A DNA stretch of 16,803 bases from the NCBI GenBank assembly GCA_018623655.1, contig JAAZVG010000017.1, forward strand, positions 1 to 16,803, read 5' to 3'. The DNA is from Flavobacteriaceae bacterium. Its GTDB lineage: Bacteria > Bacteroidota > Bacteroidia > Flavobacteriales > Flavobacteriaceae. Positions 5,806-13,646 of the stretch are shown here, in pieces. The position numbers were made by a program, and so were the translations under genes. Below the pieces are notes generated by a model. It saw only the letters and a program-made list of their open reading frames with translations. It did not search any database and was not told where the DNA came from. Each line of letters starts with the position of its first letter. The first letter of the stretch is position 1.

Positions 5806-8036
5806 CAAGAAATCAATTCATATCGTCTCTGCCAAGAAATCTTTTTGCTGGTTTTGTCGTTTCGTTGATTGCACTGCCTTTAGGGTTAAGTCTGGCTGTG
5901 GCCAGCGGAATGCCTGCGACCGCAGGCATTGTTTCTGCTGTTGTAGGTGGTCTTGTTGTGGCGCTCCTAGGAGGGTCTTACGTTACCATCTCTGGTCCTG
6001 GATATAGCTTAGTGGTTGTTTTGTTAACCGCGGTAACCACCCTCGGCGAGGGCGATCTTTTTCTAGGTTACACCCATACCCTTGCGGCGATTGCTCTTGC
6101 AGGAATTCTCATCACTTTGTTGGGCATACTTAGAATGGGTAAGCTGGCCGAATTCTTTCCTGCCTCAGCAATTGAAGGTATGCTGGCTGCTATTGGACTA
6201 AGTCTTCTTGTTAAACAATTTCCGATCATGCTTGGTTTAGAAGCGGGAAGCGGAAACCCCTTTATTAAATTAATCAAACTTCCATATGTTGTTGCTGAGT
6301 TTGTTCAGTCTGTGCCTGTGTCGGCGTCTAGCGCGGCGGCCGGATTGATCGGAATAGTGTCTTTGATTATCCTACTTTTTAATTCCTCTATTCGCAATCG
6401 GTATTACCAACAAATCCCTTCTCCCATGTGGGTGATTCTCTTGGCGGTAGGCTATAGTTATTACTATCAACTGCGAGGAGAAGCAAACCCTATTCGATCA
6501 GATCTTTTTATTCAACTTCCAGACTCTGTACAAAGCATGATATACCGCCCAAACTTCGAATTAATAAACTCGTGGGGGCTTTGGTCTATTGCCATTACCA
6601 TCGCAGTAATCGGTAGTGTTGAGTCTCTTCTATCAATTAAGGCAGTAGACAATTTAGATCCTCAAAGAAGAAGGTCTAACGCAAACAAAGACCTTCGAGC
6701 GCTTGGTGTGGCTACGGCAATCAGTGGGTTTCTAGGAGGGCTTAACGTGGTAACCGTTATTTCTAGGAGTTCAGTAAATGTTACCCAACAAGCAAGCAAC
6801 AGGTCGTCCAATTTCTTTCACGGCATTTTTCTTCTGTTGTTTATTCTGTTCTTTAGTAAGCTTCTAAACCGGGTTCCCTTGTCTGCGCTTGCAGCGATTT
6901 TGGTCTATACCGGATACAAATTAGCACACCCTCTCAAGCTTGTTGCAGCGGCAAAAGTGGGGAAAGAACAATTGCTTATTTTAGTGGCAACTTCGCTTAT
7001 TACTTTAAGCACTAATATTATTACGGGAATTTTTCTAGGCACCCTAATCACCTTGCTGTCGCATTTTGTCATTACTAGAAAACCTTTGCTCTTTTTGCTG
7101 CACCTATTTCAACCCAATGTTCTCGCATTCAAAGAGAAAGACACCGGTTCTTACTATATAAGTGTTAAATACTTTTGTTCGTTTTTAAACCTCTTCAAGC
7201 TCAAGTCAAAATTAGACGCCATTGGAGCAACAAAAACCGTTGTTATCGACTTTTCGCTTTGTGAGTTTGTAGACCACAGTGCTATGCAAACCGTTGAAAA
7301 CTATATCGCCTCTTTTGAGAAAAAAGGAGGTACCGTTTCTACTATTGGGCTCGATCTTCATGGGGCGAGCTCTTCTCACCCGTTTGCCGTTAGAAGCCTG
7401 GCAACAGAGAGTGCGCTGGGTTCTATAGAAAAGTTATTTAGTCGGAGACAAGAAAACCTGTCTAAAATGTCAAAAGAATACGGGTGGAAATACGCTGCTA
7501 AAAATCAGCCATTAGACCCCTCTTTATATCGGTTTCTCTTTTTTGAAACCAAGCCTATTGTTCAGGTTTATAATACTCTTGTTGATCCCGTTTCAAACGG
7601 AGTGGTACAAGACATCGTTTTTAACGAGGGGGAGTTTATCGCGCGCGAATCTGCAAAAGTAACAGTGCTTACGATCAAGCTAGAAAGCAGCATTCCCTCC
7701 TTCGTCTTAGACAAAGAAGGTTTGTTAGACCGTTTAAATGCGATTGCAGGATACGGAGATCTTATGGTAGAGGGTCACCATTATTTTAATCGCAAGTTTC
7801 ACCTGAGTGGATCTCAGCCAGATAAAATCCGAAAACTGTTTAGTAAAGAACTTATTTTCTTGATCGAGAGCAGCCCTATTTACCTCATAGAGTCTAGTGG
7901 AGATGAACTTCTCATACTTAAAAAAGACCGATTACTAAGCCCAACAGAGGTTAAGGCTTTGGTTTATTTCGGACGCGAACTTATAGAAACATTAGCATGC
8001 AACTCCATATCATCGAATCGGGAAATTTCAAACTAG
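5802..8036 (+). CDS. SulP-family inorganic anion transporter with STAS and extra C-terminal domain
   Basis: This encodes a 744-residue inner-membrane transporter, likely for sulfate or bicarbonate. The N-terminal SulP core (to about residue 435, roughly a dozen helices) starts with NLFAGFVVSLIALPLGLSLA, then ASGMPATAGIVSAVVGG and GGSYVTISGPG, the family anion-site signature. It later has the GSVESLLSIKAVD and SRSSVNVTQQASNRSS motifs. A STAS domain follows (about 445-520), with DFSLCEFVDHSAM at 483-495 in the phosphorylation-loop region. After it comes an uncommon extension of about 170 residues (about 575-744) without membrane helices. I do not recognise it with certainty. Its pattern, with a GDLMVEGHHYFNRKFHLSG segment, resembles soluble domains of DUF3137-type membrane proteins. 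The start overlaps the stress-protein stop by 4 bp. The last 40 bp overlap the hydrolase gene. Confidence 0.92.
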   Translation: MTRNQFISSLPRNLFAGFVVSLIALPLGLSLAVASGMPATAGIVSAVVGGLVVALLGGSYVTISGPGYSLVVVLLTAVTTLGEGDLFLGYTHTLAAIALAGILITLLGILRMGKLAEFFPASAIEGMLAAIGLSLLVKQFPIMLGLEAGSGNPFIKLIKLPYVVAEFVQSVPVSASSAAAGLIGIVSLIILLFNSSIRNRYYQQIPSPMWVILLAVGYSYYYQLRGEANPIRSDLFIQLPDSVQSMIYRPNFELINSWGLWSIAITIAVIGSVESLLSIKAVDNLDPQRRRSNANKDLRALGVATAISGFLGGLNVVTVISRSSVNVTQQASNRSSNFFHGIFLLLFILFFSKLLNRVPLSALAAILVYTGYKLAHPLKLVAAAKVGKEQLLILVATSLITLSTNIITGIFLGTLITLLSHFVITRKPLLFLLHLFQPNVLAFKEKDTGSYYISVKYFCSFLNLFKLKSKLDAIGATKTVVIDFSLCEFVDHSAMQTVENYIASFEKKGGTVSTIGLDLHGASSSHPFAVRSLATESALGSIEKLFSRRQENLSKMSKEYGWKYAAKNQPLDPSLYRFLFFETKPIVQVYNTLVDPVSNGVVQDIVFNEGEFIARESAKVTVLTIKLESSIPSFVLDKEGLLDRLNAIAGYGDLMVEGHHYFNRKFHLSGSQPDKIRKLFSKELIFLIESSPIYLIESSGDELLILKKDRLLSPTEVKALVYFGRELIETLACNSISSNREISN

Positions 8037-8833
8037 ACGGAGGGGCTATGTTTGGAGTTGTTCCCAAAAGCATTTGGCAAAGAACCAATCCGGCAGACGA
8101 CAACAATCAAATCGATTTAGCTGCTCGGTGTTTGCTCGTTGAAACAGGTAATCGGTTAATTCTGGTGGATACCGGGATGGGTGATAAGCAAAGTAAAAAG
8201 TTCTTTTCTCACTACGGGCTGTGGGGAGATCACCGTCTTGACAAAAGCATTCTTGAAAAAGGGTTTCATCCTGACCAAATTACCGACGTTCTTCTTACTC
8301 ATCTACATTTTGATCATGTTGGAGGAGCTGTGTTGCGAACGCCCGAAGGCAAACTTAGCCCTCGTTTTAAGAATGCAAAATATTGGACCTCTAAAAAACA
8401 CTGGGATTGGGCAATGAACCCAAACCTAAGAGAAAAAGCTTCTTTTTTAGAAGAAAATCTAATCCCTTTAAAGGAGTCTGGACAGCTCTGCTTTATCGAT
8501 GCTGACGCGAAGTTTCCTTTTGAGCTTAGATACTTCGATGGGCATACAGAAAAACAGGTGCTTCCGCTTATACCTTATCGAAACAAAAAAATCTTCTTTA
8601 CAGGAGACTTAATTCCCACTGCAGGACACCTGCCTGTTCCCTATGTGATGAGCTTTGATATGCGTCCGCTCATAACCTTAAAAGAAAAGACTAGTTTCTT
8701 GGAAGAAGCCTTGAAAAACGACTATCTTTTGCTGTTCGAACATGACGCTCATAACGAACTCATTTCTCTTAGACATGCAGAGAAAGGTATTCGTTTAAAT
8801 CAGTCTTTTCGATTCAATGAATATTTTAAATAG
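7997..8833 (+). CDS. Metallo-beta-lactamase-fold hydrolase
   Basis: This encodes a 278-residue protein, probably cytoplasmic (no signal peptide), with a complete binuclear metal site: HLHFDH (H102, H104, D106, H107), H183 in DGHTEKQ, D204 in FTGDLIP, and H249 in FEHDAHNE. VDTGMGD near residue 55-61 is the usual early MBL motif. Substrates in this superfamily range from lactones and phosphodiesters to thioesters, and the sequence alone does not choose between them. The DGHT and FTGDLIP pattern resembles the lactonase-like branch of MBL hydrolases; this is only a weak hint. The gene starts inside the last 40 bp of the SulP gene, in another frame, and ends 1 bp before the likely start of the S8 peptidase. 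It is therefore likely expressed from the same mRNA. Confidence 0.9.
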   Translation: MQLHIIESGNFKLDGGAMFGVVPKSIWQRTNPADDNNQIDLAARCLLVETGNRLILVDTGMGDKQSKKFFSHYGLWGDHRLDKSILEKGFHPDQITDVLLTHLHFDHVGGAVLRTPEGKLSPRFKNAKYWTSKKHWDWAMNPNLREKASFLEENLIPLKESGQLCFIDADAKFPFELRYFDGHTEKQVLPLIPYRNKKIFFTGDLIPTAGHLPVPYVMSFDMRPLITLKEKTSFLEEALKNDYLLLFEHDAHNELISLRHAEKGIRLNQSFRFNEYFK

Positions 8834-8834
8834 C

Positions 8835-10412
8835 ATGAAAAAATCCTTTTGGAGAGCCCTTTTTGTCTTAACATCATCAGCTCTTTGGGTCAGTTGTTCT
8901 TCTACAAGAATCTTTACGGATGAAATTCCTGTTGCGGTGTCATCAATAACAGAGCGTAAAAACTTAAACGACGAAATAAAAAAACGCTGGTTTTTCTCAG
9001 ACCCCGTCTCAGATACCCTGCCTGGCATATCTTTTGAAAAAACAAAGGCTGTTGTCGGGAGTCGTAAGCCTTCTGAAGTTATTGTAGCTATTGTTGATTC
9101 GGGGGTGGATATTAATCACCCCATTTTCGATAATAAACTCTGGATAAACCAAGATGAAATCCCCGACAACAACATCGACGACGATGCTAATGGGTTCGTA
9201 GATGACGTTCATGGTTATAATTTTCTAGGTGAAAGTTACTATGAACAAATGGAGTATGTTAGAATGATATCAAAAGGTGTCGGTGCTGAGGACCAGTTAA
9301 AAAGAGCGCGTATCATTCTAGAAAAAGAGTTGCCGAAAGCAGAGGAAAACAAAAGACAATACAAACGAATCTATAAATTAGCGCAAGCCGCCGTTGACAC
9401 ACTATCTATTCTGCTCAATGACGATCAGTTTGATTCTAAATCTCTTAGAGATTTTACACCCACCTCTGCGTTTGTTGCACAACAGAAAGCCTTGGCTCTC
9501 CAATTTTTAAGGTATACGGATCGTGCAGATTTATTACTCAAAGACCTTCTTGAGGGAGTAACCTATTACACTGAGCGGTCAGACTACAACCTCAACGTCG
9601 ATTACAACGGTAGGGCGGTTGTCGGGGACGACCCTTATGATATTACTGATGCGGATTACGGCGATGGGAACGTAGTTAACCGTGCAACCGAAGAGTCTCA
9701 CGGCACCCATGTGGCTGGAATTGTTTCTCAAATAGCCCCTTTTGCTAAGCTTATGGTTTTAAGGGCCGTACCTGCAGGTGATGAATATGATAAAGATGTT
9801 GCGTTGGCTATTCGATATGCGGCAGATAATGGCGCAAAAATCATTAATTGTAGCTTTGGAAAATCATTTTCTCCCAATCGCAAATGGGTTGAGGAGGCTG
9901 TTATATATGCTGAAGGCAAAGGCGTATTAGTTGTGCATGCAGCCGGTAATGAGTCAGAAGATTTAGATGTCATTAAAAACACTAACTATCCTGATGACCA
10001 GCCCGATTTTAATACGGAGATCGCTTCTAATTTTATCTCTGTAGGGGCCCTCGCTCCTTATTTCAACCAAGGGTTGATTGCCGATTTTTCAAATTATGGG
10101 AAAGAAAAAGTCGATTTGTTTGCACCAGGAGAGGATATTTACTCCAGTATGCCTAACGGTGGTTTTGCATTTCAAGGGGGCACTTCAATGGCTGCTCCGG
10201 TGGTCTCTGGAGTGGCAGCATGGATCGCTGCCTATTTTCCAAAACACCGTGGTTCTGCTCTTAAGCAAATTCTCATGGATAGCAGTATTAGACTTCCCAT
10301 AAGTGTATTGACTCCAAACAATGAAGAGGTGAGCGTTTTTGGTAGCTTCAGCAAATCTGGGGGTATTGTAAATTTGTATAATGCATTATGGTTGGCTCAA
10401 AAAAGATATTAG
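8835..10412 (+). CDS. S8 (subtilisin-like) peptidase, predicted lipoprotein
   Basis: This encodes a 525-residue serine peptidase. The catalytic residues are Asp88 (VAIVDSGVD), His289 (SHGTHVAG), Asn372 of the oxyanion hole (HAAGNES) and Ser451 (GGTSMAAP). A lipoprotein signal precedes it: MKKSFWR, a hydrophobic core, then WVSC, so the mature protein should be anchored by Cys21 outside the inner membrane. The Asp-His distance of about 200 residues is far above the subtilisin norm. The insertion (about 115-270) contains a charged helical stretch and a second Asp-rich segment. No C-terminal type IX sorting domain is seen. An ATG at 8817 is in frame and would add six residues overlapping the hydrolase gene. 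The ATG at 8835 gives a cleaner signal peptide. The M1 peptidase gene starts 1 bp after the stop. Confidence 0.93.
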   Translation: MKKSFWRALFVLTSSALWVSCSSTRIFTDEIPVAVSSITERKNLNDEIKKRWFFSDPVSDTLPGISFEKTKAVVGSRKPSEVIVAIVDSGVDINHPIFDNKLWINQDEIPDNNIDDDANGFVDDVHGYNFLGESYYEQMEYVRMISKGVGAEDQLKRARIILEKELPKAEENKRQYKRIYKLAQAAVDTLSILLNDDQFDSKSLRDFTPTSAFVAQQKALALQFLRYTDRADLLLKDLLEGVTYYTERSDYNLNVDYNGRAVVGDDPYDITDADYGDGNVVNRATEESHGTHVAGIVSQIAPFAKLMVLRAVPAGDEYDKDVALAIRYAADNGAKIINCSFGKSFSPNRKWVEEAVIYAEGKGVLVVHAAGNESEDLDVIKNTNYPDDQPDFNTEIASNFISVGALAPYFNQGLIADFSNYGKEKVDLFAPGEDIYSSMPNGGFAFQGGTSMAAPVVSGVAAWIAAYFPKHRGSALKQILMDSSIRLPISVLTPNNEEVSVFGSFSKSGGIVNLYNALWLAQKRY

Positions 10413-10413
10413 T

Positions 10414-12246
10414 ATGAAACCTTTTTTTACATTTCTTTTCGGTATTGCATTTTTCGCCTCTACCGCCCAAAAACATCCTGAATACTGGCAACAAGAAATA
10501 AACTATAAAATGAGTGTAGATGTAAGCGTAGAAGATTACACCTACACAGGAACCTCAAAAGTCGTTTATACCAATAATTCCCCTGACACATTAGGTCGTG
10601 TTTTTTTTCACTTGTATTTCAATGCGTTTCAACCAGGGAGCGATATGGATCAACGCTTGCAAGCGATAGTAGACCCAGACTCTAGAATGGTCAATGAAAC
10701 TCGGTTTAGTCGTATTGCTCAGCTTTCTGAAGATGAGGAAGGTTATTTACACGTTTCTAATATGACTCAAAATGGAGGTGACAAGCTCGAAATAGAAGAA
10801 GAAGAAACTGTTTTGGTTGTCAATCTTAATGATCCTTTAAAACCAGGAGATCAAACCGTATTAGAATTCGATTTTCAAGGGCAGGTTCCTTTGCAGATTC
10901 GTCGATCTGGAAGAAATAGTAAGGAGGGGGTTGCTTTATCTATGAGTCAGTGGTATCCGAAAATGGTGGAATATGACTTTGAAGGGTGGCACGCTTACCC
11001 TTATATCGCTAGAGAATTTCACGGAGTATGGGGTGATTTTGATGTAACCCTAAATATCGATAAATCTTATACAGTTGCGGCAAGTGGATATCTTCAAAAT
11101 CCCGATGAAATCGGTCATGGATATAGTAAAGTTGAACCAAAAATAAAACGTAAACAAAAGAAGTTGTCTTGGCATTTTGTAGCGCCAAATGTTCACGATT
11201 TTATGTGGGCGGCTGACCCTGACTATATTCACGATCAATTAATCACAGAAGATGGTATAACACTACATTTCTTCTATAAAAACAAAGAAGAGCTAGCTGA
11301 AAACTGGAAGGCATTACAACCAAAAACCGCTGATGCAATGAAGTACTTCAATACTCATATAGGCCCTTATCCTTACAAACAATACAGTGTTATTCAAGGT
11401 GGTGATGGCGGTATGGAGTATGCAATGGCTACACTAATTACAGGTGAAAGAAGTTTTAATAGTCTGGTTGGGGTAATGGTTCATGAATTAGCTCATTCAT
11501 GGTTTCAACATGTACTAGCTACCAACGAAGGAAAACACGCTTGGATGGATGAAGGTTTTACTTCATATATATCAAGCTGGTGTATGAATGAGATTATGGA
11601 TCGTAAAAACGAACAACCTTACTTATCAAGTTACAGGGGTTACTATAGTTTAGTGAAATCAGGTAATGAACAACCTTTAACCACTCATTCAGATCGATAT
11701 AATTTCAATTATACCTACAGTATTGGAGCGTATTCTAAAGGTTCTGTTTTTCTGTCTCAACTAGGTTATATTATTGGAGAAGAGGCGCTGGCTCAAACAT
11801 TAAAGAAATATTACTCAGACTTTAAATTCACCCACCCTACCCCAACAGACATTATTAGAACGGCTGAAAAAATAAGTAGTATGCATTTAGGTTGGTACCT
11901 ACAAGATTGGACACAAACCACAAACACCATTGATTATGCTGTAGAAGAGGTTTCTAATAGTGGTCAAGCAACTGTGGTAACTTTAAAGAGAGTCGGTTTA
12001 ATGCCAATGCCTTTAGATGTTGTTGTAACTCTTAAAAGTGGCGATCAATTAAGCTATTATATCCCTCTGACTGAAATGCGTGGTGAAAAGAAATCAGACC
12101 AGGTTATCCTTTTAGAAGATTGGAGTTGGGCTAAACCTTCTTATTCTTTCTCTTTAGAAGGTCTTGAAATAGATAAAATAGAAATCGACCCAACAGGCCG
12201 TATGGCAGATATTGATAAGGAAAATAATGTCTACCAAGCTCCCTAA
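10414..12246 (+). CDS. M1-family zinc metallopeptidase (exported aminopeptidase type)
   Basis: This encodes a 610-residue peptidase with an N-terminal signal (MKPFFTFLFGIAFFASTAQ) and probable cleavage after SAxAQ-type sequence, so it is likely periplasmic or outer-membrane associated. The zinc site is HELAH (H357, E358, H361) with E380 eighteen residues later in DEGFTSY. GGMEYAM (332-338) stands where GxMEN binds the substrate amino terminus, although Asn is replaced by Tyr. Y440 in AYSKG matches the transition-state tyrosine. The short form without a long helical C-terminal domain is common in Bacteroidota. An upstream in-frame ATG at 10381 lies inside the S8 gene and is less likely. Base composition falls along this gene. 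The end overlaps rnpA by 20 bp. The S8-M1 pairing suggests joint degradation of external peptides. Confidence 0.93.
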   Translation: MKPFFTFLFGIAFFASTAQKHPEYWQQEINYKMSVDVSVEDYTYTGTSKVVYTNNSPDTLGRVFFHLYFNAFQPGSDMDQRLQAIVDPDSRMVNETRFSRIAQLSEDEEGYLHVSNMTQNGGDKLEIEEEETVLVVNLNDPLKPGDQTVLEFDFQGQVPLQIRRSGRNSKEGVALSMSQWYPKMVEYDFEGWHAYPYIAREFHGVWGDFDVTLNIDKSYTVAASGYLQNPDEIGHGYSKVEPKIKRKQKKLSWHFVAPNVHDFMWAADPDYIHDQLITEDGITLHFFYKNKEELAENWKALQPKTADAMKYFNTHIGPYPYKQYSVIQGGDGGMEYAMATLITGERSFNSLVGVMVHELAHSWFQHVLATNEGKHAWMDEGFTSYISSWCMNEIMDRKNEQPYLSSYRGYYSLVKSGNEQPLTTHSDRYNFNYTYSIGAYSKGSVFLSQLGYIIGEEALAQTLKKYYSDFKFTHPTPTDIIRTAEKISSMHLGWYLQDWTQTTNTIDYAVEEVSNSGQATVVTLKRVGLMPMPLDVVVTLKSGDQLSYYIPLTEMRGEKKSDQVILLEDWSWAKPSYSFSLEGLEIDKIEIDPTGRMADIDKENNVYQAP

Positions 12247-12586
12247 ACAAGTAAAGTTAAAATCTGAAAAACAAATTACCCTCTTGTTTAAAGAAGGTAA
12301 GAGTTTTACGGCTTATCCGTTGCGTTTTCATTATATCATCAACGCAAAACTGGATTCTAAGGTTTTATTTTCTGCTCCTAAACGGTTATTTAAAAAAGCT
12401 GTTGACCGAAATCGAGCAAAACGAATACTTAGAGAAGGTTATAGAAAACATGAACGATTTAAAGAATATTCAATTCACCTAGCTATTAGTTATTTAGCTA
12501 CTTCTGATTTAGAACAAACCGATAAAATTACTGCAGCTTTAAATAAAGGATTAAGTGAGCTTGATTCTCATTTTAAAGTGAGGTAA
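12227..12586 (+). CDS. rnpA: Ribonuclease P protein component
   Basis: This encodes a 119-residue basic protein that assists the RNase P RNA in cutting tRNA 5' leaders. The family landmarks are present: KLKSEKQITLLFKEGKSF at the start, PLRFHYI, VLFSAPKRLFKKAVDRNRAKRILREGYR with the RNR box near 61-73, and the SHLAISY-like strand (IHLAISYLA). The ATG at 12227 is chosen because AAGGA lies 6 bases upstream, one of the few good Shine-Dalgarno matches here. An ATG at 12212 is also in frame. The gene begins inside the end of the M1 peptidase gene. It has no rpmH next to it, unlike the classic rpmH-rnpA pair. Its 3' end overlaps elaA on the opposite strand by 36 bp, leaving no room for a terminator. 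Confidence 0.94.
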   Translation: MSTKLPKQVKLKSEKQITLLFKEGKSFTAYPLRFHYIINAKLDSKVLFSAPKRLFKKAVDRNRAKRILREGYRKHERFKEYSIHLAISYLATSDLEQTDKITAALNKGLSELDSHFKVR

Positions 12587-12982
12587 ATTATCTTCGAAAT
12601 AACGCTCTCCTTCAGTTATAAATCCAAAATCTCCGTAGAATTTTAAAAGGTATTCTTGTGCAGATATAACAATATCTTTATTCGGATACAGCGATTTACA
12701 ATGCTTAATTGCTTCATTCATCAGATTAATCCCATAACCTTCTCTCCTAACAGATTTAGAGGTGAGTACCCTACCAATATGACAATATTCTTTTGATTCA
12801 TACAGGCGGGCATAAGAAACGATTTGATCGTCTTTTTTATCATAAATATGGTAGGCAATGTAATCTTGACCATCAGGGTCTAAATAATTACAATCTTGTT
12901 CAATAACAAATACCTCTGCCCTAAGTTTTAATATTTCATAGAGTTCTGTACTATCTAATTCTTCAAAAGATTTTAACTCCAT
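12551..12982 (-). CDS. elaA: ElaA-family GNAT N-acetyltransferase
   Basis: This encodes a 143-residue cytoplasmic acyl-CoA-dependent acetyltransferase of unknown substrate. The ElaA pattern is clear: LYEILKLRAEVFVIEQDCNYLDPDGQD (about 14-40), QIVSYARLY, IGRVLTSKSVRREGYGINLM (the acetyl-CoA loop, with RREGYG in place of R/QxxGxG/A), ISAQEYLLKFYGDFGFI, and the PHFKMRIKL ending. It starts 2 bp after the rpiB stop, so the two likely form an operon read from a promoter before rpiB. The stop lies within the 3' end of rnpA on the other strand. Confidence 0.92.
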   Translation of the reverse strand: MELKSFEELDSTELYEILKLRAEVFVIEQDCNYLDPDGQDYIAYHIYDKKDDQIVSYARLYESKEYCHIGRVLTSKSVRREGYGINLMNEAIKHCKSLYPNKDIVISAQEYLLKFYGDFGFITEGERYFEDNLPHFKMRIKLT

Positions 12983-12984
12983 CT

Positions 12985-13407
12985 CTAAATCTTTTCTACT
13001 CTATTTTGATGTCTACCACCCTCAAAAGGAGTTGTTAAAAAAGTATTTACCATTTCAATAGCGACTTCTTCTGAAACAAAACGGGCGGGTATTGCTAATA
13101 TATTAGCGTTATTATGACTTCTAGCTAATGCTGCTAATTCTGTATTCCAACATAAAGCCGAACGAACTTTAGCGTACTTATTGACCACCATATTTACACC
13201 ATTACCACTACCACAAATAACTATTGCTAAATCAACTTTATTTTCTTGTATTGATTTACCTACCGGATGAGCAAAATCAGGGTAATCCACTGATTTGTTT
13301 TGATCAGTGCCATAATTCACAACTTCTATATTTTGGTCTTCAAGTAGGTTTACTATTTTTTTCTTAAGATCAAAGCCTGCATGATCATTTCCGATAGCTA
13401 ATTTCAT
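12985..13407 (-). CDS. rpiB: Ribose-5-phosphate isomerase B
   Basis: This encodes a 140-residue cytoplasmic enzyme of the non-oxidative pentose phosphate pathway. It interconverts ribose-5-phosphate and ribulose-5-phosphate, supplying nucleotide precursors. The RpiB/LacAB fold is marked by AIGNDHAGFDLK (D8, H9), YPDFAH, and ICGSGNGVNM with the likely catalytic Cys65. ARSHNNANIL (H98) and the phosphate-contacting ALCWNTELA/R segment follow. The length is normal. The ATG at 13407 gives the expected MKLAIGNDHAG start. It leads the minus-strand pair rpiB-elaA. The upstream region is AT-rich and has an 18-bp perfect palindrome 36 bp before the start. I found no convincing exact TAnnTTTG box for it. 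Confidence 0.95.
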   Translation of the reverse strand: MKLAIGNDHAGFDLKKKIVNLLEDQNIEVVNYGTDQNKSVDYPDFAHPVGKSIQENKVDLAIVICGSGNGVNMVVNKYAKVRSALCWNTELAALARSHNNANILAIPARFVSEEVAIEMVNTFLTTPFEGGRHQNRVEKI

Positions 13408-13443
13408 GTTAAGAACAATACTTTAAATGTTGATAGGTAGTTA

Positions 13444-13461
13444 ATAGATATTAATATCTAT
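13444..13461. repeat. Perfect 18-bp palindrome upstream of rpiB
   Basis: ATAGATATT followed directly by AATATCTAT is a perfect dyad with no spacer. That shape fits a binding site for a dimeric regulator better than an RNA hairpin. It lies 36 bp before the rpiB ATG, in the promoter region. Confidence 0.55.
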
Positions 13462-13646
13462 CACTATGATTATTAAAGTAATAAATGTAATGCGATATTT
13501 TGAGGTAGTAAACAAGACTTATTTATTCTCATTTATTTACTACTAATTCATATTCGAGAGAAGGTTATTAACATTAAAATACTTTTAAAAGAATTAAAAA
13601 ATGATTGTTAACTACCTCTAGAAAAGTGTTAAAAACTAATCTAAAT

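Noticed and set aside
8181..8417. 78-codon frame inside the MBL hydrolase gene
   Set aside because: It overlaps the conserved metal-binding region in another frame and has no family features.
13601..13621. Six-residue leader peptide gene MIVNYL
   Set aside because: Too short to judge, no clear ribosome-binding site, and its relation to rnr transcription is unknown; kept only as part of a finding.
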